A stretch of DNA of 64,000 bases from NCBI RefSeq assembly GCF_002158905.1, contig NZ_CP021431.1:2977001-3041000 (forward strand). The letters run 5' to 3'. The stretch is from Yoonia vestfoldensis (GTDB lineage: Bacteria > Pseudomonadota > Alphaproteobacteria > Rhodobacterales > Rhodobacteraceae). Numbering within the stretch: position 1 is the first letter of the stretch; every line of letters begins with the position of its first letter. Shown one piece after another: positions 25,902-33,944 of this stretch. Under the pieces are notes generated by a model that was given only the letters and a program-made list of their open reading frames with translations, had not been told where the DNA came from and ran no database searches. A program made the position numbers and the translations under genes.

Positions 25902-26207
25902 ATGGCACAGACAAAAGCAGCCAATACTATCCCCGAGGACACGCAGGATCATCTAGACCAGCTGTCCGAACAGATCGCGGTCCTGCGTCAGGATATCAGC
26001 GCAATTTCCAAATCCATCGGCGACATCGGCACATCGACCAAGGATGCCGCCGTGGCATCCGCCCGCCAGAAAGCCGCCGACCTGCGCGCAAGCAGCGAGG
26101 AAATGGGCCAGCAGGCCGTGGACGCGGTGCGCCAGCAGCCAGCGGCGGCCGTGGGCATGGCGGTCGGGGTCGGTTTCCTGTTGGGCTTTCTGACAGGGCG
26201 GAAGTGA
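25902..26207 (+). CDS. DUF883/ElaB-like membrane-anchored stress protein
   Basis: A 101-residue protein: a long amphipathic, coiled-coil-prone helix (residues about 10-75, rich in A, Q, D, S) ending in a glycine-rich membrane anchor (AAAVGMAVGVGFLLGFLTGRK). This is the DUF883/ElaB/YqjD layout, in which E. coli members bind ribosomes at the membrane in stationary phase. The ATG at 25902 follows AAAGGATTTGAC. A perfect EcfG promoter lies just upstream, and the next gene begins 3 bases after its stop. Confidence 0.85.
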   Translation: MAQTKAANTIPEDTQDHLDQLSEQIAVLRQDISAISKSIGDIGTSTKDAAVASARQKAADLRASSEEMGQQAVDAVRQQPAAAVGMAVGVGFLLGFLTGRK

Positions 26208-26210
26208 CCG

Positions 26211-26585
26211 ATGTCCGGATTGGTCGCGGATTTTCGTCACCGGGCGCGCCTGGCCGCGCGCGCGGCGGCCTTGTCTGCCGCAGGGATCGTGTTTTGCGCA
26301 ACCGGCCTTGCATTCATGACGGTTGCGTTATGGGTGCTGCTTGCGGCGCATCAGACTGTGCTGACCGCATGGACGGTGCTGGGCGTTCTTTATCTGGTGC
26401 TGGGCAGCGGTTTCATGCTGGCCGCCGCCCGCAACAACCGCAAGGCCCCGCCACGGCCCGCCACCGCCGCGCCGCCACCGCCGCCCCCACCGGCCCAAAG
26501 CACCGAGCCTTTCTTGCGCATGGCCGAGGGTTTTGCATTGGGCATTCAGGCCGGACGGCGCGCCGCCCGCCGACCACGCCGCTAG
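26211..26585 (+). CDS. Small membrane protein, phage-holin-superfamily III/DUF1469-like
   Basis: A 124-residue protein with two hydrophobic helices (about 21-46 and 52-72) and a proline-rich linker (APPRPATAAPPPPPPPAQ) leading to a basic C-terminus (GRRAARRPRR). Two-helix partners of DUF883/YqjD proteins in other bacteria (YqjE-like) have the same layout, so this pair may form a membrane-envelope stress module. It shares the EcfG promoter at 25845. Function unproven. Confidence 0.75.
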   Translation: MSGLVADFRHRARLAARAAALSAAGIVFCATGLAFMTVALWVLLAAHQTVLTAWTVLGVLYLVLGSGFMLAAARNNRKAPPRPATAAPPPPPPPAQSTEPFLRMAEGFALGIQAGRRAARRPRR

Positions 26586-26971
26586 GTCTCGCGCACGGCC
26601 GAGCGCAGGGCGCTATGGATCATCTCTTCGGTGAAAGGGCGTGCCAGGATCGCCCAGCCCTGACGCGGCACGGCGATGTCATCATCTTCGCCGATGGTCA
26701 GCACGATCTTGGCCCCGGTCAGCATCAGCGCCGGATAGAGCGGCGCGGCCAGCACATCATCAAACCGCATTTCCAGAAAAACCGCCGCCACCGGATCACC
26801 CGGCGTCATGATTGTTTCAAGCTCTGCCAACGACGCGACCCTGACCACCTTGCACGGCCCACCAGCCGCATGCAGCGCGCCGCAGATATCCTCTGCGATC
26901 AGAAGATTGCTCTCCATGACAATATAGGTAGGCGGTTTGTGCCGCGTCGGATCGTCATATGGCATAGGCAT
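26582..26971 (-). CDS. Degenerate single-domain response regulator (Asp-to-Glu phosphosite)
   Basis: A 129-residue protein that follows the receiver-domain pattern closely, but the normal acidic pair is ESN (residues 20-22) instead of EDE, the phospho-acceptor position holds Glu67 (AVFLEMRF instead of a LLD-type motif), and the conserved Lys is Arg111 (ARPFTEEM). Thr92 is kept. It therefore probably cannot be phosphorylated in the standard way; Glu at this site can mimic the phosphorylated state. It overlaps the stop of the holin-like gene tail to tail. A role as a modulator of PhyR or kinase signalling is an inference. Confidence 0.75.
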   Translation of the reverse strand: MPMPYDDPTRHKPPTYIVMESNLLIAEDICGALHAAGGPCKVVRVASLAELETIMTPGDPVAAVFLEMRFDDVLAAPLYPALMLTGAKIVLTIGEDDDIAVPRQGWAILARPFTEEMIHSALRSAVRET

Positions 26972-27065
26972 CTTTCGGGTGAGTTCACAAATTGCTGCTT
27001 GCTCTTGCCTAGCGTGTTTTCAACGTCACGCATTAAACTGTGACAGGTTCAGGTGGAATATCTCT

Positions 27066-27797
27066 ATGGTCACGAGCTGCCGTCACTGCCCATTACGCAA
27101 ACAACCGATCTTCGATCAGCTGAGCGATGCCGAAATCGCGTTCATGCAGGATTTCAAATCCGGCGAATTGCGGGTCACGGCGGGGACGACCTTGATGATG
27201 GAAGGGTCCAACAGCCCCCAGCTTTATACCGCGCTAGAAGGTCTGGGGCTGCGCTATAAAACGCTGCTGTCGGGCGACCGGCAGGTGATCAACTTTGTCC
27301 TGCCGGGCGATTTTGTCGGATTGCAGGCGGGTGTGATGACAGAAATGCAGCATTCCGTCGAGGCGACCTCTGACATGATCCTTTGTGTCTTTGACCGCAA
27401 ACGGCTGTGGGAATTGTTCCGCGATCAGCCCGGACGCGCCTTTGACCTGACATGGCTTGCCGCCGTCGAAGAGGATTTTCTGGGCGAACGTCTGGCCGTG
27501 CTGGGCCGGATGAGCGGGATCACGCGGGTCGCGCGCGCGCTGGTGCGGCTTTACGACCGCGCCGAGGCCGTCAAACTGGGGCAGGACCGCCAGATGCCCT
27601 TGCCCTATAAGCAGCAGGATATGGCGGATGCTTTGGGCATGTCCGTCGTGCATATCAACAAGATGCTCAAAAAGCTGCGCGACCGCAAACTGGCAACATG
27701 GCGCGGCGGCAGGTTGCAGATCCACGATTACAAAGCCTTGTGCCAGGTCGCAGAGCTTGACCACGACGACCCGCCCCTGCGCCGGCCGCTGCTGTGA
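27066..27797 (+). CDS. Crp/Fnr-family transcriptional regulator
   Basis: 243 residues: a cyclic-nucleotide-binding-like domain (about 20-140) and a C-terminal winged HTH (MPLPYKQQDMADALGMSVVHINKMLKKLRDRKLA). The N-terminus begins MVTSCRHCPLRKQ with a CxxC pair, but the further cysteines of a classical FNR [4Fe-4S] site are not all present (one more at about 110), so it is not a standard oxygen sensor. The start is set by AGGTGG before 27066. It sits inside the stress island; its signal is not evident. Confidence 0.88.
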   Translation: MVTSCRHCPLRKQPIFDQLSDAEIAFMQDFKSGELRVTAGTTLMMEGSNSPQLYTALEGLGLRYKTLLSGDRQVINFVLPGDFVGLQAGVMTEMQHSVEATSDMILCVFDRKRLWELFRDQPGRAFDLTWLAAVEEDFLGERLAVLGRMSGITRVARALVRLYDRAEAVKLGQDRQMPLPYKQQDMADALGMSVVHINKMLKKLRDRKLATWRGGRLQIHDYKALCQVAELDHDDPPLRRPLL

Positions 27798-27803
27798 TCT
27801 GGG

Positions 27804-29405
27804 CTAGACGATTTCGGGCGGCAGGCCCGGCACCGCGGTCGCTATCGCGCGCGCGGCGGCGGAATCGTATTCCACCAGAAATCCGCGCCGATGCTGCGGC
27901 GGCAAGGCGCTATTGGTGCCGACCAGCCGTTTCCAATGGTCAAATCCGGTCGTGATATCCATGAATTCCGGCCCCGCATCCTGCGGCAGCCAGACACCCA
28001 TGACGCGCTGGCGCAGCTCGGCCACATGGTCCTTACGGGTCAGATGCAAGCCCGCCTCGGTGTCCCAGCGCATGCTGCGCCCGTTCAGATTGGCCGATGA
28101 CACCACCGCCGCCACATCGTCGAAGATCGACACTTTGGAATGGACATAGATCAGCGGCGCGTCATCCAGCGCATCGCGGTCGTCACTGGTGCTTTTGCGC
28201 GGCTGCACCGGCGAGGCGAATACAAGCCTGTCCGCGCCGAAAGCCTTGCGCAGGCAGCTGATGGCGCGCAGCTGCTGATGTTCGCCGAACCGACTATCCA
28301 GCCCCGGTTTGTCCGAAAAGGCGACATCCTCGGGGGCGGCGGGCAGCACCACGATCAACCGCAGATCCGGCACCTGCCGCGCGCGCCGCGCCAGCGCGCG
28401 CGCGATGGGCAGATGCCGCAGGAATTGCGTTTCCAGATAGATCAGGTGCCGGGCCTGCCCGATGGCCTGCAGATGCACGCGCTCTATTTCGTCAACCACA
28501 TTCTGCGGCGACAGGCGGAACGGCGCAGTCTGTCGTCGCCGCGAAAGCGTGCGCACAAAGCCCGCAACCGGGGGCAATGGCCGGGCCTTGCGGGCCACAA
28601 CGTCAAGGAAGGTTTCAAGATGCGCCTTGGCCGCCGCAACGACAGGCCCCCGCGCGATCAGCTGCACATCATGCCATGTCTGGTCGGGCGCGCGGGCATG
28701 ATCATGCGTATCATAGCGCCTGTCGTTCAGGTCCAGACCGCCGATATAGACCTTTTCATCGTCGAAGACGGCCAGTTTCTGGTGATGGGTCGCAGGATGA
28801 AGCTGCGCAAGCTGCTGCGGAAACCACAACTGGTCATCCACATCCACGCGGCCTTGCCTGTGCAGCCGGGGCACTTCCATACACAGCCGCAGGCGTTGCG
28901 CCACCGTCATGCCAGACCAGATCGCGACGATCTCGCGCATCTTTTTGCGCACCATCGGATAAAAGGCCAGCCGCGCGCAGAGCCCGCAGCGCGCATCATG
29001 CAAGGCGATGCGAAAGGACAATTGCGCATCGGGCGGCGCGACATCGCGCAGGGCGGCGATCTGGCGCTGTGTCCGCCATGCCAGCCGGTGCAGTTCCATC
29101 GCTGCGACCGGATCAAAATCGGACACCACCAAGCGGATGGCCACCCCGCGGTTCAGCGCATCCAGCAGCAGGTCAAACCAGGTGTCACCGATCTGGCGCG
29201 CGGCGGGCGAGCGCAATCGCGTGGTCAGATCAAAGACCCGGAAACAGCCAGAAATGTCATGGCGCGCATCCAGCACCGCCTGTTCAAGCGCGGGATAGGC
29301 CTCTTGCGCCGTGATCAGCACTGTCAGCTCGTCCACGTTGTTATCCAGGCCGTCGTGATCCGATCCCGCAGGATCGTCTTTGGGGGCGCGCGTCATCTGC
29401 TTCAT
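27804..29405 (-). CDS. Phospholipase D-family protein (cardiolipin synthase-like)
   Basis: About 533 residues with two HKD motifs: HHQKLAVFDDEKVYIGGLD in the first half and VHSKVSIFDDVAAVVSSANLNGRS in the second. These mark the phosphatidyltransferase/phospholipase D fold. No N-terminal membrane helices are visible, unlike ClsA, so it resembles the soluble PLD-like proteins often seen with stress genes. ATG at 29405 is chosen; a GTG three codons upstream is possible. A perfect EcfG promoter stands 121 bases upstream of this ATG. Confidence 0.85.
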   Translation of the reverse strand: MKQMTRAPKDDPAGSDHDGLDNNVDELTVLITAQEAYPALEQAVLDARHDISGCFRVFDLTTRLRSPAARQIGDTWFDLLLDALNRGVAIRLVVSDFDPVAAMELHRLAWRTQRQIAALRDVAPPDAQLSFRIALHDARCGLCARLAFYPMVRKKMREIVAIWSGMTVAQRLRLCMEVPRLHRQGRVDVDDQLWFPQQLAQLHPATHHQKLAVFDDEKVYIGGLDLNDRRYDTHDHARAPDQTWHDVQLIARGPVVAAAKAHLETFLDVVARKARPLPPVAGFVRTLSRRRQTAPFRLSPQNVVDEIERVHLQAIGQARHLIYLETQFLRHLPIARALARRARQVPDLRLIVVLPAAPEDVAFSDKPGLDSRFGEHQQLRAISCLRKAFGADRLVFASPVQPRKSTSDDRDALDDAPLIYVHSKVSIFDDVAAVVSSANLNGRSMRWDTEAGLHLTRKDHVAELRQRVMGVWLPQDAGPEFMDITTGFDHWKRLVGTNSALPPQHRRGFLVEYDSAAARAIATAVPGLPPEIV

Positions 29406-29757
29406 CTGTGCCACTCAATTTCCGCCGCAAGGGCGCGTTGTTTCACCTGGTCTTTTTATCGGCATTGCCTGACCAGGTGGTGGGTAGGTCGGCCCAGTAC
29501 GGTGACTGCGTGCAAGCAGATCGCCAACGTCAGGGGCCTGCAAGAGTTCCGCAGCCCCGCGCATATCTTGGGTTGCATAGCCTGAGGCGCCTATCTTGGG
29601 CGCGCGGCACCCGCGAACGCGCCATGGCTGACAAAGTTCCGCCGATCTTGGGGCGTTTTTTATGCGCGGCGCGGAAACATTCACGACCGTTCCCGGTTGG
29701 AGGGTCACAAGACGCCATGACCTTGTGGTGTCGACGAGATGACCAAGGAGACCGATA
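29406..29757. promoter_or_regulatory. Divergent intergenic region with EcfG promoter and leader hairpin
   Basis: This 352-base gene-free stretch lies between the leftward PLD gene and the rightward PRC-barrel gene. It holds the EcfG promoter at 29526-29550 and, in the PLD leader, an inverted repeat of CACCTGGTC (29444-29452) with GACCAGGTG (29471-29479) around an 18-base loop. The part nearest the PRC-barrel gene has no perfect EcfG site; a GGAAAC at 29681 lacks a properly spaced -10. Confidence 0.6.
29526..29550 (-). promoter_or_regulatory. EcfG-dependent promoter of the PLD-family gene
   Basis: On the minus strand: GGAAC (29550-29546), 16 bases, CGTT (29529-29526): perfect consensus. The transcript would have a leader of roughly 110 bases containing the inverted repeat at 29444-29479. 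Confidence 0.85.
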
Positions 29758-30846
29758 ATGAAACGTATTCTCGCAACGACCGCGCTTGTCGCGCTGACGG
29801 CAGTTCCTGCCTTTGCGCAGACCACGACGACACAAGCCACCGATGACACGATGATGTCGCAGAACGACACGATGGGTGGCATGTTCAACATGAACGGCAT
29901 GCAACTCAGCGCCGATGAGATGATCGGCCGGACGGTCTATGCCAGCAATGTCGATGGCGCTGGCACCGGCGATGCCGTGATCACCGGCGACGGCACCGCA
30001 GCTGACGGCACGATGAGCGCCGATGGAACCGCTGGTTTGGATGGCCCGGCTGATGATTGGGAAAACATCGGGTCCGTCAATGACGTGCTGTTTGACGCCA
30101 ATGGCGAGATCGCAGCCGTGGTGCTGGATATCGGCGGCTTTCTGGGGATCGGCGCACGCGAAATCAGCCTGACGCTGGACGAGCTGACGCTGATCAATGA
30201 CACCAGCGACGAGGCGGCGTTCTTTGTCGTCTATAATGGCGCGCCCTCCGAACTGGAACGCCGGCCCGAAATGGACCGTGACAGCATGACCCAGCAGGGT
30301 CAGTCCTTCCAGACCACCGGTCGCAACACGGTCGTGACCGATGATGCCGGAATGCGCGACACCACCGGGACTGCGGCAGACGACGCGCGGGTGCCGATGG
30401 CACCAACCAGCGCGCAAGACACAGCGCCTGCAACAGGCGCGAATAACCTGGTTCAAGAAGGCGCGCAGGCACCGCTGGTCGCGCAAGAAACGACCACCAC
30501 CGCCCCGGCCACCAGCACCATGTCCATGGACGAGCCTGATTACCTGACCGAGGCGGATCGCGCAGCGCTGACGGCTGAAGACCTGATCGGTGCGGATGTG
30601 CATGATATGAACAACGAAGATATCGGCGATATCGAAGATATCGTCCTGACAGCCCAGGGCGAGGTCGGCAGCGTGATCATTGACGTGGGTGGTTTTCTGG
30701 GGATCGGCGCAAGAACAGTGGCACTTGCATTCGATGATCTTCAGATCAGCCGCGACGAAGGCGGGCTGACATCGTCTTACAATGTCTGGGTCAATCTGAC
30801 CGAGGAACAGCTTGAAAGCATGCCCGAATGGACCGGCGAACGCTGA
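29758..30846 (+). CDS. Secreted double PRC-barrel protein
   Basis: 362 residues with a signal peptide (MKRILATTALVALTAVPAFAQ). Two PRC-barrel-like units share the repeat VLDIGGFLGIGAR / IIDVGGFLGIGAR (about residues 122-134 and 304-316), separated by a threonine-, alanine- and glutamine-rich low-complexity linker. Such periplasmic PRC-barrel proteins are common in alphaproteobacterial stress islands; their molecular role is unclear. RBS AAGGAG with 7-base spacing fixes the start. Followed by a strong terminator. Confidence 0.85.
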   Translation: MKRILATTALVALTAVPAFAQTTTTQATDDTMMSQNDTMGGMFNMNGMQLSADEMIGRTVYASNVDGAGTGDAVITGDGTAADGTMSADGTAGLDGPADDWENIGSVNDVLFDANGEIAAVVLDIGGFLGIGAREISLTLDELTLINDTSDEAAFFVVYNGAPSELERRPEMDRDSMTQQGQSFQTTGRNTVVTDDAGMRDTTGTAADDARVPMAPTSAQDTAPATGANNLVQEGAQAPLVAQETTTTAPATSTMSMDEPDYLTEADRAALTAEDLIGADVHDMNNEDIGDIEDIVLTAQGEVGSVIIDVGGFLGIGARTVALAFDDLQISRDEGGLTSSYNVWVNLTEEQLESMPEWTGER

Positions 30847-30868
30847 TCCGGGGATCTTTGTGATCGCG

Positions 30869-30899
30869 CAAGGCCGGGCTTTCGCCCGGCCTTTTCGTT
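30869..30899 (+). terminator. Rho-independent terminator
   Basis: GGCCGGGC, loop TTTC, GCCCGGCC, then TTTTCGTTT. An 8-bp GC stem followed by a T-rich tail, about 25 bases after the PRC-barrel stop. Confidence 0.9.
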
Positions 30900-30959
30900 T
30901 GCGGGGTTTCTTTTCCTGCCCGGTTCCGATCACTATGGGACAACCTTAGGAAAGACGAT

Positions 30960-31928
30960 ATGATGACCTCCAAACCCACCCTGCTGATCCCCCGCAAGCT
31001 GGCTGATGCCGTGCTAGAGCGTGCGCGCGACACTTATGATGTGATCCTGAACGCGGACGATCATGTTTTCACGCGCGAAGCGCTGATCGCCGCCTGCCAG
31101 ACTGTCGATGCCGTCCTGCCCTGCCATTCGGAACATTTCAGCGCGGATGTCATCGCCGCCCTGCCCGACCGGCTGCGGATCATCGCCAATCATTCCGTCG
31201 GCGTCGATCACGTCGATCTGCCCGCCGCCAAGGCGCGCGGGATTGTCGTGACCAACACGCCCGATGTCTTGTCCGATGCCACCGCAGAAATCGCCATGCT
31301 CTGCATGTTGGGGGCCGCGCGGCGCGGGTCCGAAGGCGACCGCATGGTCCGCGAAGGGCGCTGGAATTTCTGGTCGCCCTCTTTCATGGTAGGCAGGCAG
31401 GTCACCGGCCGCCGTTTCGGCGTGCTGGGCATGGGCCGTGTCGGCCAGATCACCGCAGACCGGGCGCGGGGTTTCGGAATGGAAATCCATTACCACAACC
31501 GCAGCCGCCTGAGCCCCGACAAGGAAAAAGGCGCAGTGTTTCACGACACGGTCGACAGCCTGCTGGCGGTATCGGATGTCTTGTCGCTGCATTGCCCGGC
31601 CAGCCCCAACACCACCGGCCTGATCAACGCCCGCACGCTGGCGCTGCTGCCGGAACGGGCGATTCTGGTGAATACCGCGCGCGGTGCGCTGGTGGATGAG
31701 GACGCCCTGATCGCGGCACTGCAAAGCGGGCGCTTGTTCGCGGCTGGCCTTGATGTGTTCCGCAGCGAACCGGGCGGCAACCCCGCATTGGCCCAGCTGA
31801 ATAATGTGTTCATGCTGCCCCATATCGGATCTGCGACATTCGAAACACGCGATGCGATGGGATTCCGCGCACTTGATAATCTTGATTCATTCTTTGCCGG
31901 GACAGCGCCGCTTGACCGTCTGGTGTGA
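30960..31928 (+). CDS. D-isomer-specific 2-hydroxyacid dehydrogenase
   Basis: 322 residues with the full family pattern: substrate loop NHSVGVDHVDL, Rossmann motif GVLGMGRVGQ, catalytic Arg in VNTARGALVDEDAL, the Glu in FRSEPGG and the catalytic His in MLPHIGSATFETR. The family reduces glyoxylate, hydroxypyruvate or similar 2-oxo acids with NAD(P)H. The substrate cannot be assigned. RBS AGGAAAG; monocistronic, as the TRAP operon begins 165 bases further on with its own leader. Confidence 0.9.
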   Translation: MMTSKPTLLIPRKLADAVLERARDTYDVILNADDHVFTREALIAACQTVDAVLPCHSEHFSADVIAALPDRLRIIANHSVGVDHVDLPAAKARGIVVTNTPDVLSDATAEIAMLCMLGAARRGSEGDRMVREGRWNFWSPSFMVGRQVTGRRFGVLGMGRVGQITADRARGFGMEIHYHNRSRLSPDKEKGAVFHDTVDSLLAVSDVLSLHCPASPNTTGLINARTLALLPERAILVNTARGALVDEDALIAALQSGRLFAAGLDVFRSEPGGNPALAQLNNVFMLPHIGSATFETRDAMGFRALDNLDSFFAGTAPLDRLV

Positions 31929-32093
31929 TCGGCATGCGTCAAACATCCTAGAATTGTGTAAAATAATATTTTTCCAGCGTGTTAGCGCAAACGCAGCCCT
32001 TAAAGACTCTTGAACCCTTGCTTTTGCAAAATTGGTGAGTAATCCTGACCGCCTCGATGTCTTTAGGCAGCGAAACATATCTGGGAGGATACA

Positions 32094-33242
32094 ATGACAG
32101 AAAAAACAGCTCCGAAGACCACGAGTGCGCTGTCGCGCCGGTCATTCTTGAGTAAAGGCGCTTTGGGAGGAACCGTTGCCGCGGGTGCCGCGCTCAGCGC
32201 GCCGGCCGTTCTGGCACAGGCGCCGCTGGTGGTCCGGATGCAGACATCCTGGCCCGCATCGGACATCTGGATGGATTTTGCGCAGCAATATATTGATCGC
32301 GTCGAGGCGATGTCCGGTGGACGTCTGTCGATCGATCTGCTGCCAGCCGGTGCCGTTGTCGGCGCGTTCCAGGTGATGGATGCGGTCAATGATGGCATCA
32401 TCGACATGGCGCATACCGTGCCCGTCTATTGGTATGGCAAATCCAAAGCCGCGTCGTTCTTTGGCACCGGTCCTGTCTTCGGCGGTTCCGCTAACACGAT
32501 GCTGGGCTGGTTCTACCAGGGCGGCGGCGACGAGCTTTACCGCGAACTGACACAGGACATCCTTGGTCTGAACGTGATCGGCTTCATGGGCTTCCCGATG
32601 CCAGCGCAGCCATTCGGCTGGTTCAAGCAGGAAGTGAACACCGCTGCTGATCTGCAGGGCTTCAAATACCGGACCGTTGGTCTGGCGGCTGACCTGCTGC
32701 AGTCGATGGGCATGTCCGTCGCACAGCTGCCCGGCGGCGAGATCGTTCCAGCCATGGAACGTGGCGTCATCGATGCGTTCGAGTTCAACAACCCGTCGTC
32801 CGACTTGCGTTTCGGCGCGCCTGACGTGGCCAAGAACTACTATCTGTCGTCCTATCACCAGGCGTCCGAAAGCTTTGAATTCATCGTCAACCAGGACTTC
32901 TTTAACGACCTGGACGCTGATCTTCAGGCGATCCTGCGTTACGGCGTAGAGGCTGCATCGACCGCGAACACAGCATTGGCGATGGACCAGTATTCCAACG
33001 ACCTGCTGCGCATCCGTGACGAATTGGGTGTGACGGTTCACCGGACCTCGACAGACATTCTGCAGGCACAGCTTGAGGCCTGGGACGGTTTGATCGTAGA
33101 GCTGGAACAGGATGAGTTCTCGAAGAAGGTCTTGGACAGCCAGCGTGCCTGGGTCGACAAGGTCGCCTATTACGAGCTGATGAACGCGCCCGACCTGGCG
33201 CTTGCCTACGAGCATTACTTCCCCGGCAAGCTCGCCATCTGA
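32094..33242 (+). CDS. TRAP transporter solute-binding protein, DctP family, Tat-exported
   Basis: 382 residues. The N-terminus has a twin-arginine motif (SRRSFLSKGALGG) and a hydrophobic stretch ending AVLAQ. The mature chain starts APLVVRMQTSWPASDIWMDFAQQ, and the later GFKYRTVGLAADLLQSMG and AFEFNNPSSD match DctP-type binders of the TAXI-unlike, mannonate/keto-acid style. RBS GGGAGGA at 32083. It is followed by a perfect 12-bp hairpin before the small permease gene. Substrate unknown; a downstream amidase suggests an amide or its acid. Confidence 0.9.
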   Translation: MTEKTAPKTTSALSRRSFLSKGALGGTVAAGAALSAPAVLAQAPLVVRMQTSWPASDIWMDFAQQYIDRVEAMSGGRLSIDLLPAGAVVGAFQVMDAVNDGIIDMAHTVPVYWYGKSKAASFFGTGPVFGGSANTMLGWFYQGGGDELYRELTQDILGLNVIGFMGFPMPAQPFGWFKQEVNTAADLQGFKYRTVGLAADLLQSMGMSVAQLPGGEIVPAMERGVIDAFEFNNPSSDLRFGAPDVAKNYYLSSYHQASESFEFIVNQDFFNDLDADLQAILRYGVEAASTANTALAMDQYSNDLLRIRDELGVTVHRTSTDILQAQLEAWDGLIVELEQDEFSKKVLDSQRAWVDKVAYYELMNAPDLALAYEHYFPGKLAI

Positions 33243-33266
33243 TCCGACGGATCGCAACCAAGTTAG

Positions 33267-33293
33267 AACCGGGGGCGCGCTGCGCCCCCGGTT
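33267..33293 (+). terminator. Intercistronic hairpin after the TRAP binding-protein gene
   Basis: AACCGGGGGCGC (33267-33278), loop GCT, GCGCCCCCGGTT (33282-33293): a perfect 12-bp stem starting 24 bases after the stop. The tail TTGTCACG is not a run of T, so partial termination or protection of the upstream mRNA is more likely than full stop. It would raise the binding protein over the membrane subunits. Confidence 0.8.
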
Positions 33294-33318
33294 TGTCACG
33301 ACATGAAGGGGAACACTC

Positions 33319-33900
33319 ATGATCCGCTATATCGAATTCGCAGACAAGCTGTCGGGATACTTCGGCAAGGGCTTTGCCTGGCTTATCATCATGATGACCT
33401 TCGGCATGAGCTACGAAGTCTTCATGCGCTATTTTCTGAACAAGCCGACGCCATGGGCGCTTGATGTGTCTTTCATCATGTATGGCACGCTGTTCATGAT
33501 GGGCGGGGCCTATACCCTGTCCCGTGGCGGGCATGTGCGCGGCGATTTCATCTATCGGCTTTGGAAAGTGCAGACACAGGCCAAGGTCGATCTTGTCCTT
33601 TATATCCTGTTCTTTTTCCCCGGCGTTCTGGCGCTGATCTTTGCAGGCTGGAAATATGCCGCAAGATCATGGAGCTATGCCGAGGTCAGCATCAACAGCC
33701 CTGCGGGCGTGCCGATCTACCAATTCAAGACAATCATCGTCATTGCAGGTATCCTGCTTCTGTTCCAAGGGCTGGCGCAGGTGTTCCGTTGCATCCTGGC
33801 CATCCGCGAAGGCTATTGGCGCCGCGCCGCCGAGGACGTCATGGAGACAGAAGACCTCTTGATCAAACAAGCCGCTGACAAAGCGGCGCAAGGCCAGTGA
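33319..33900 (+). CDS. TRAP transporter small permease (DctQ)
   Basis: 193 residues with four hydrophobic helices, the pattern of DctQ (ADKLSGYFGKGFAWLIIMM, SYEVFMRYFLNKPTPWALDVS, VLYILFFFPGVLALIFAGW, TIIVIAGILLLFQGLAQ). The segment MRYFLNKPTPWALD is the conserved family signature. RBS AAGGGG at 33306. It joins the large subunit encoded next to form the Na+-driven importer. Confidence 0.9.
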   Translation: MIRYIEFADKLSGYFGKGFAWLIIMMTFGMSYEVFMRYFLNKPTPWALDVSFIMYGTLFMMGGAYTLSRGGHVRGDFIYRLWKVQTQAKVDLVLYILFFFPGVLALIFAGWKYAARSWSYAEVSINSPAGVPIYQFKTIIVIAGILLLFQGLAQVFRCILAIREGYWRRAAEDVMETEDLLIKQAADKAAQGQ

Positions 33901-33944
33901 CATCGCGCAACGCGCCCGGTCCCCATTTTTACGGAGTATAGCAC

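Noticed and set aside
28140..29585. A 481-codon plus-strand frame
   Set aside because: Antisense to the PLD-family gene, whose two HKD motifs prove the coding strand; the shadow product is Arg/Gln/His-rich with no recognisable domain.
29530..30933. A 467-codon minus-strand frame
   Set aside because: Antisense to the secreted PRC-barrel protein, which has a signal peptide, a ribosome-binding site and a terminator.
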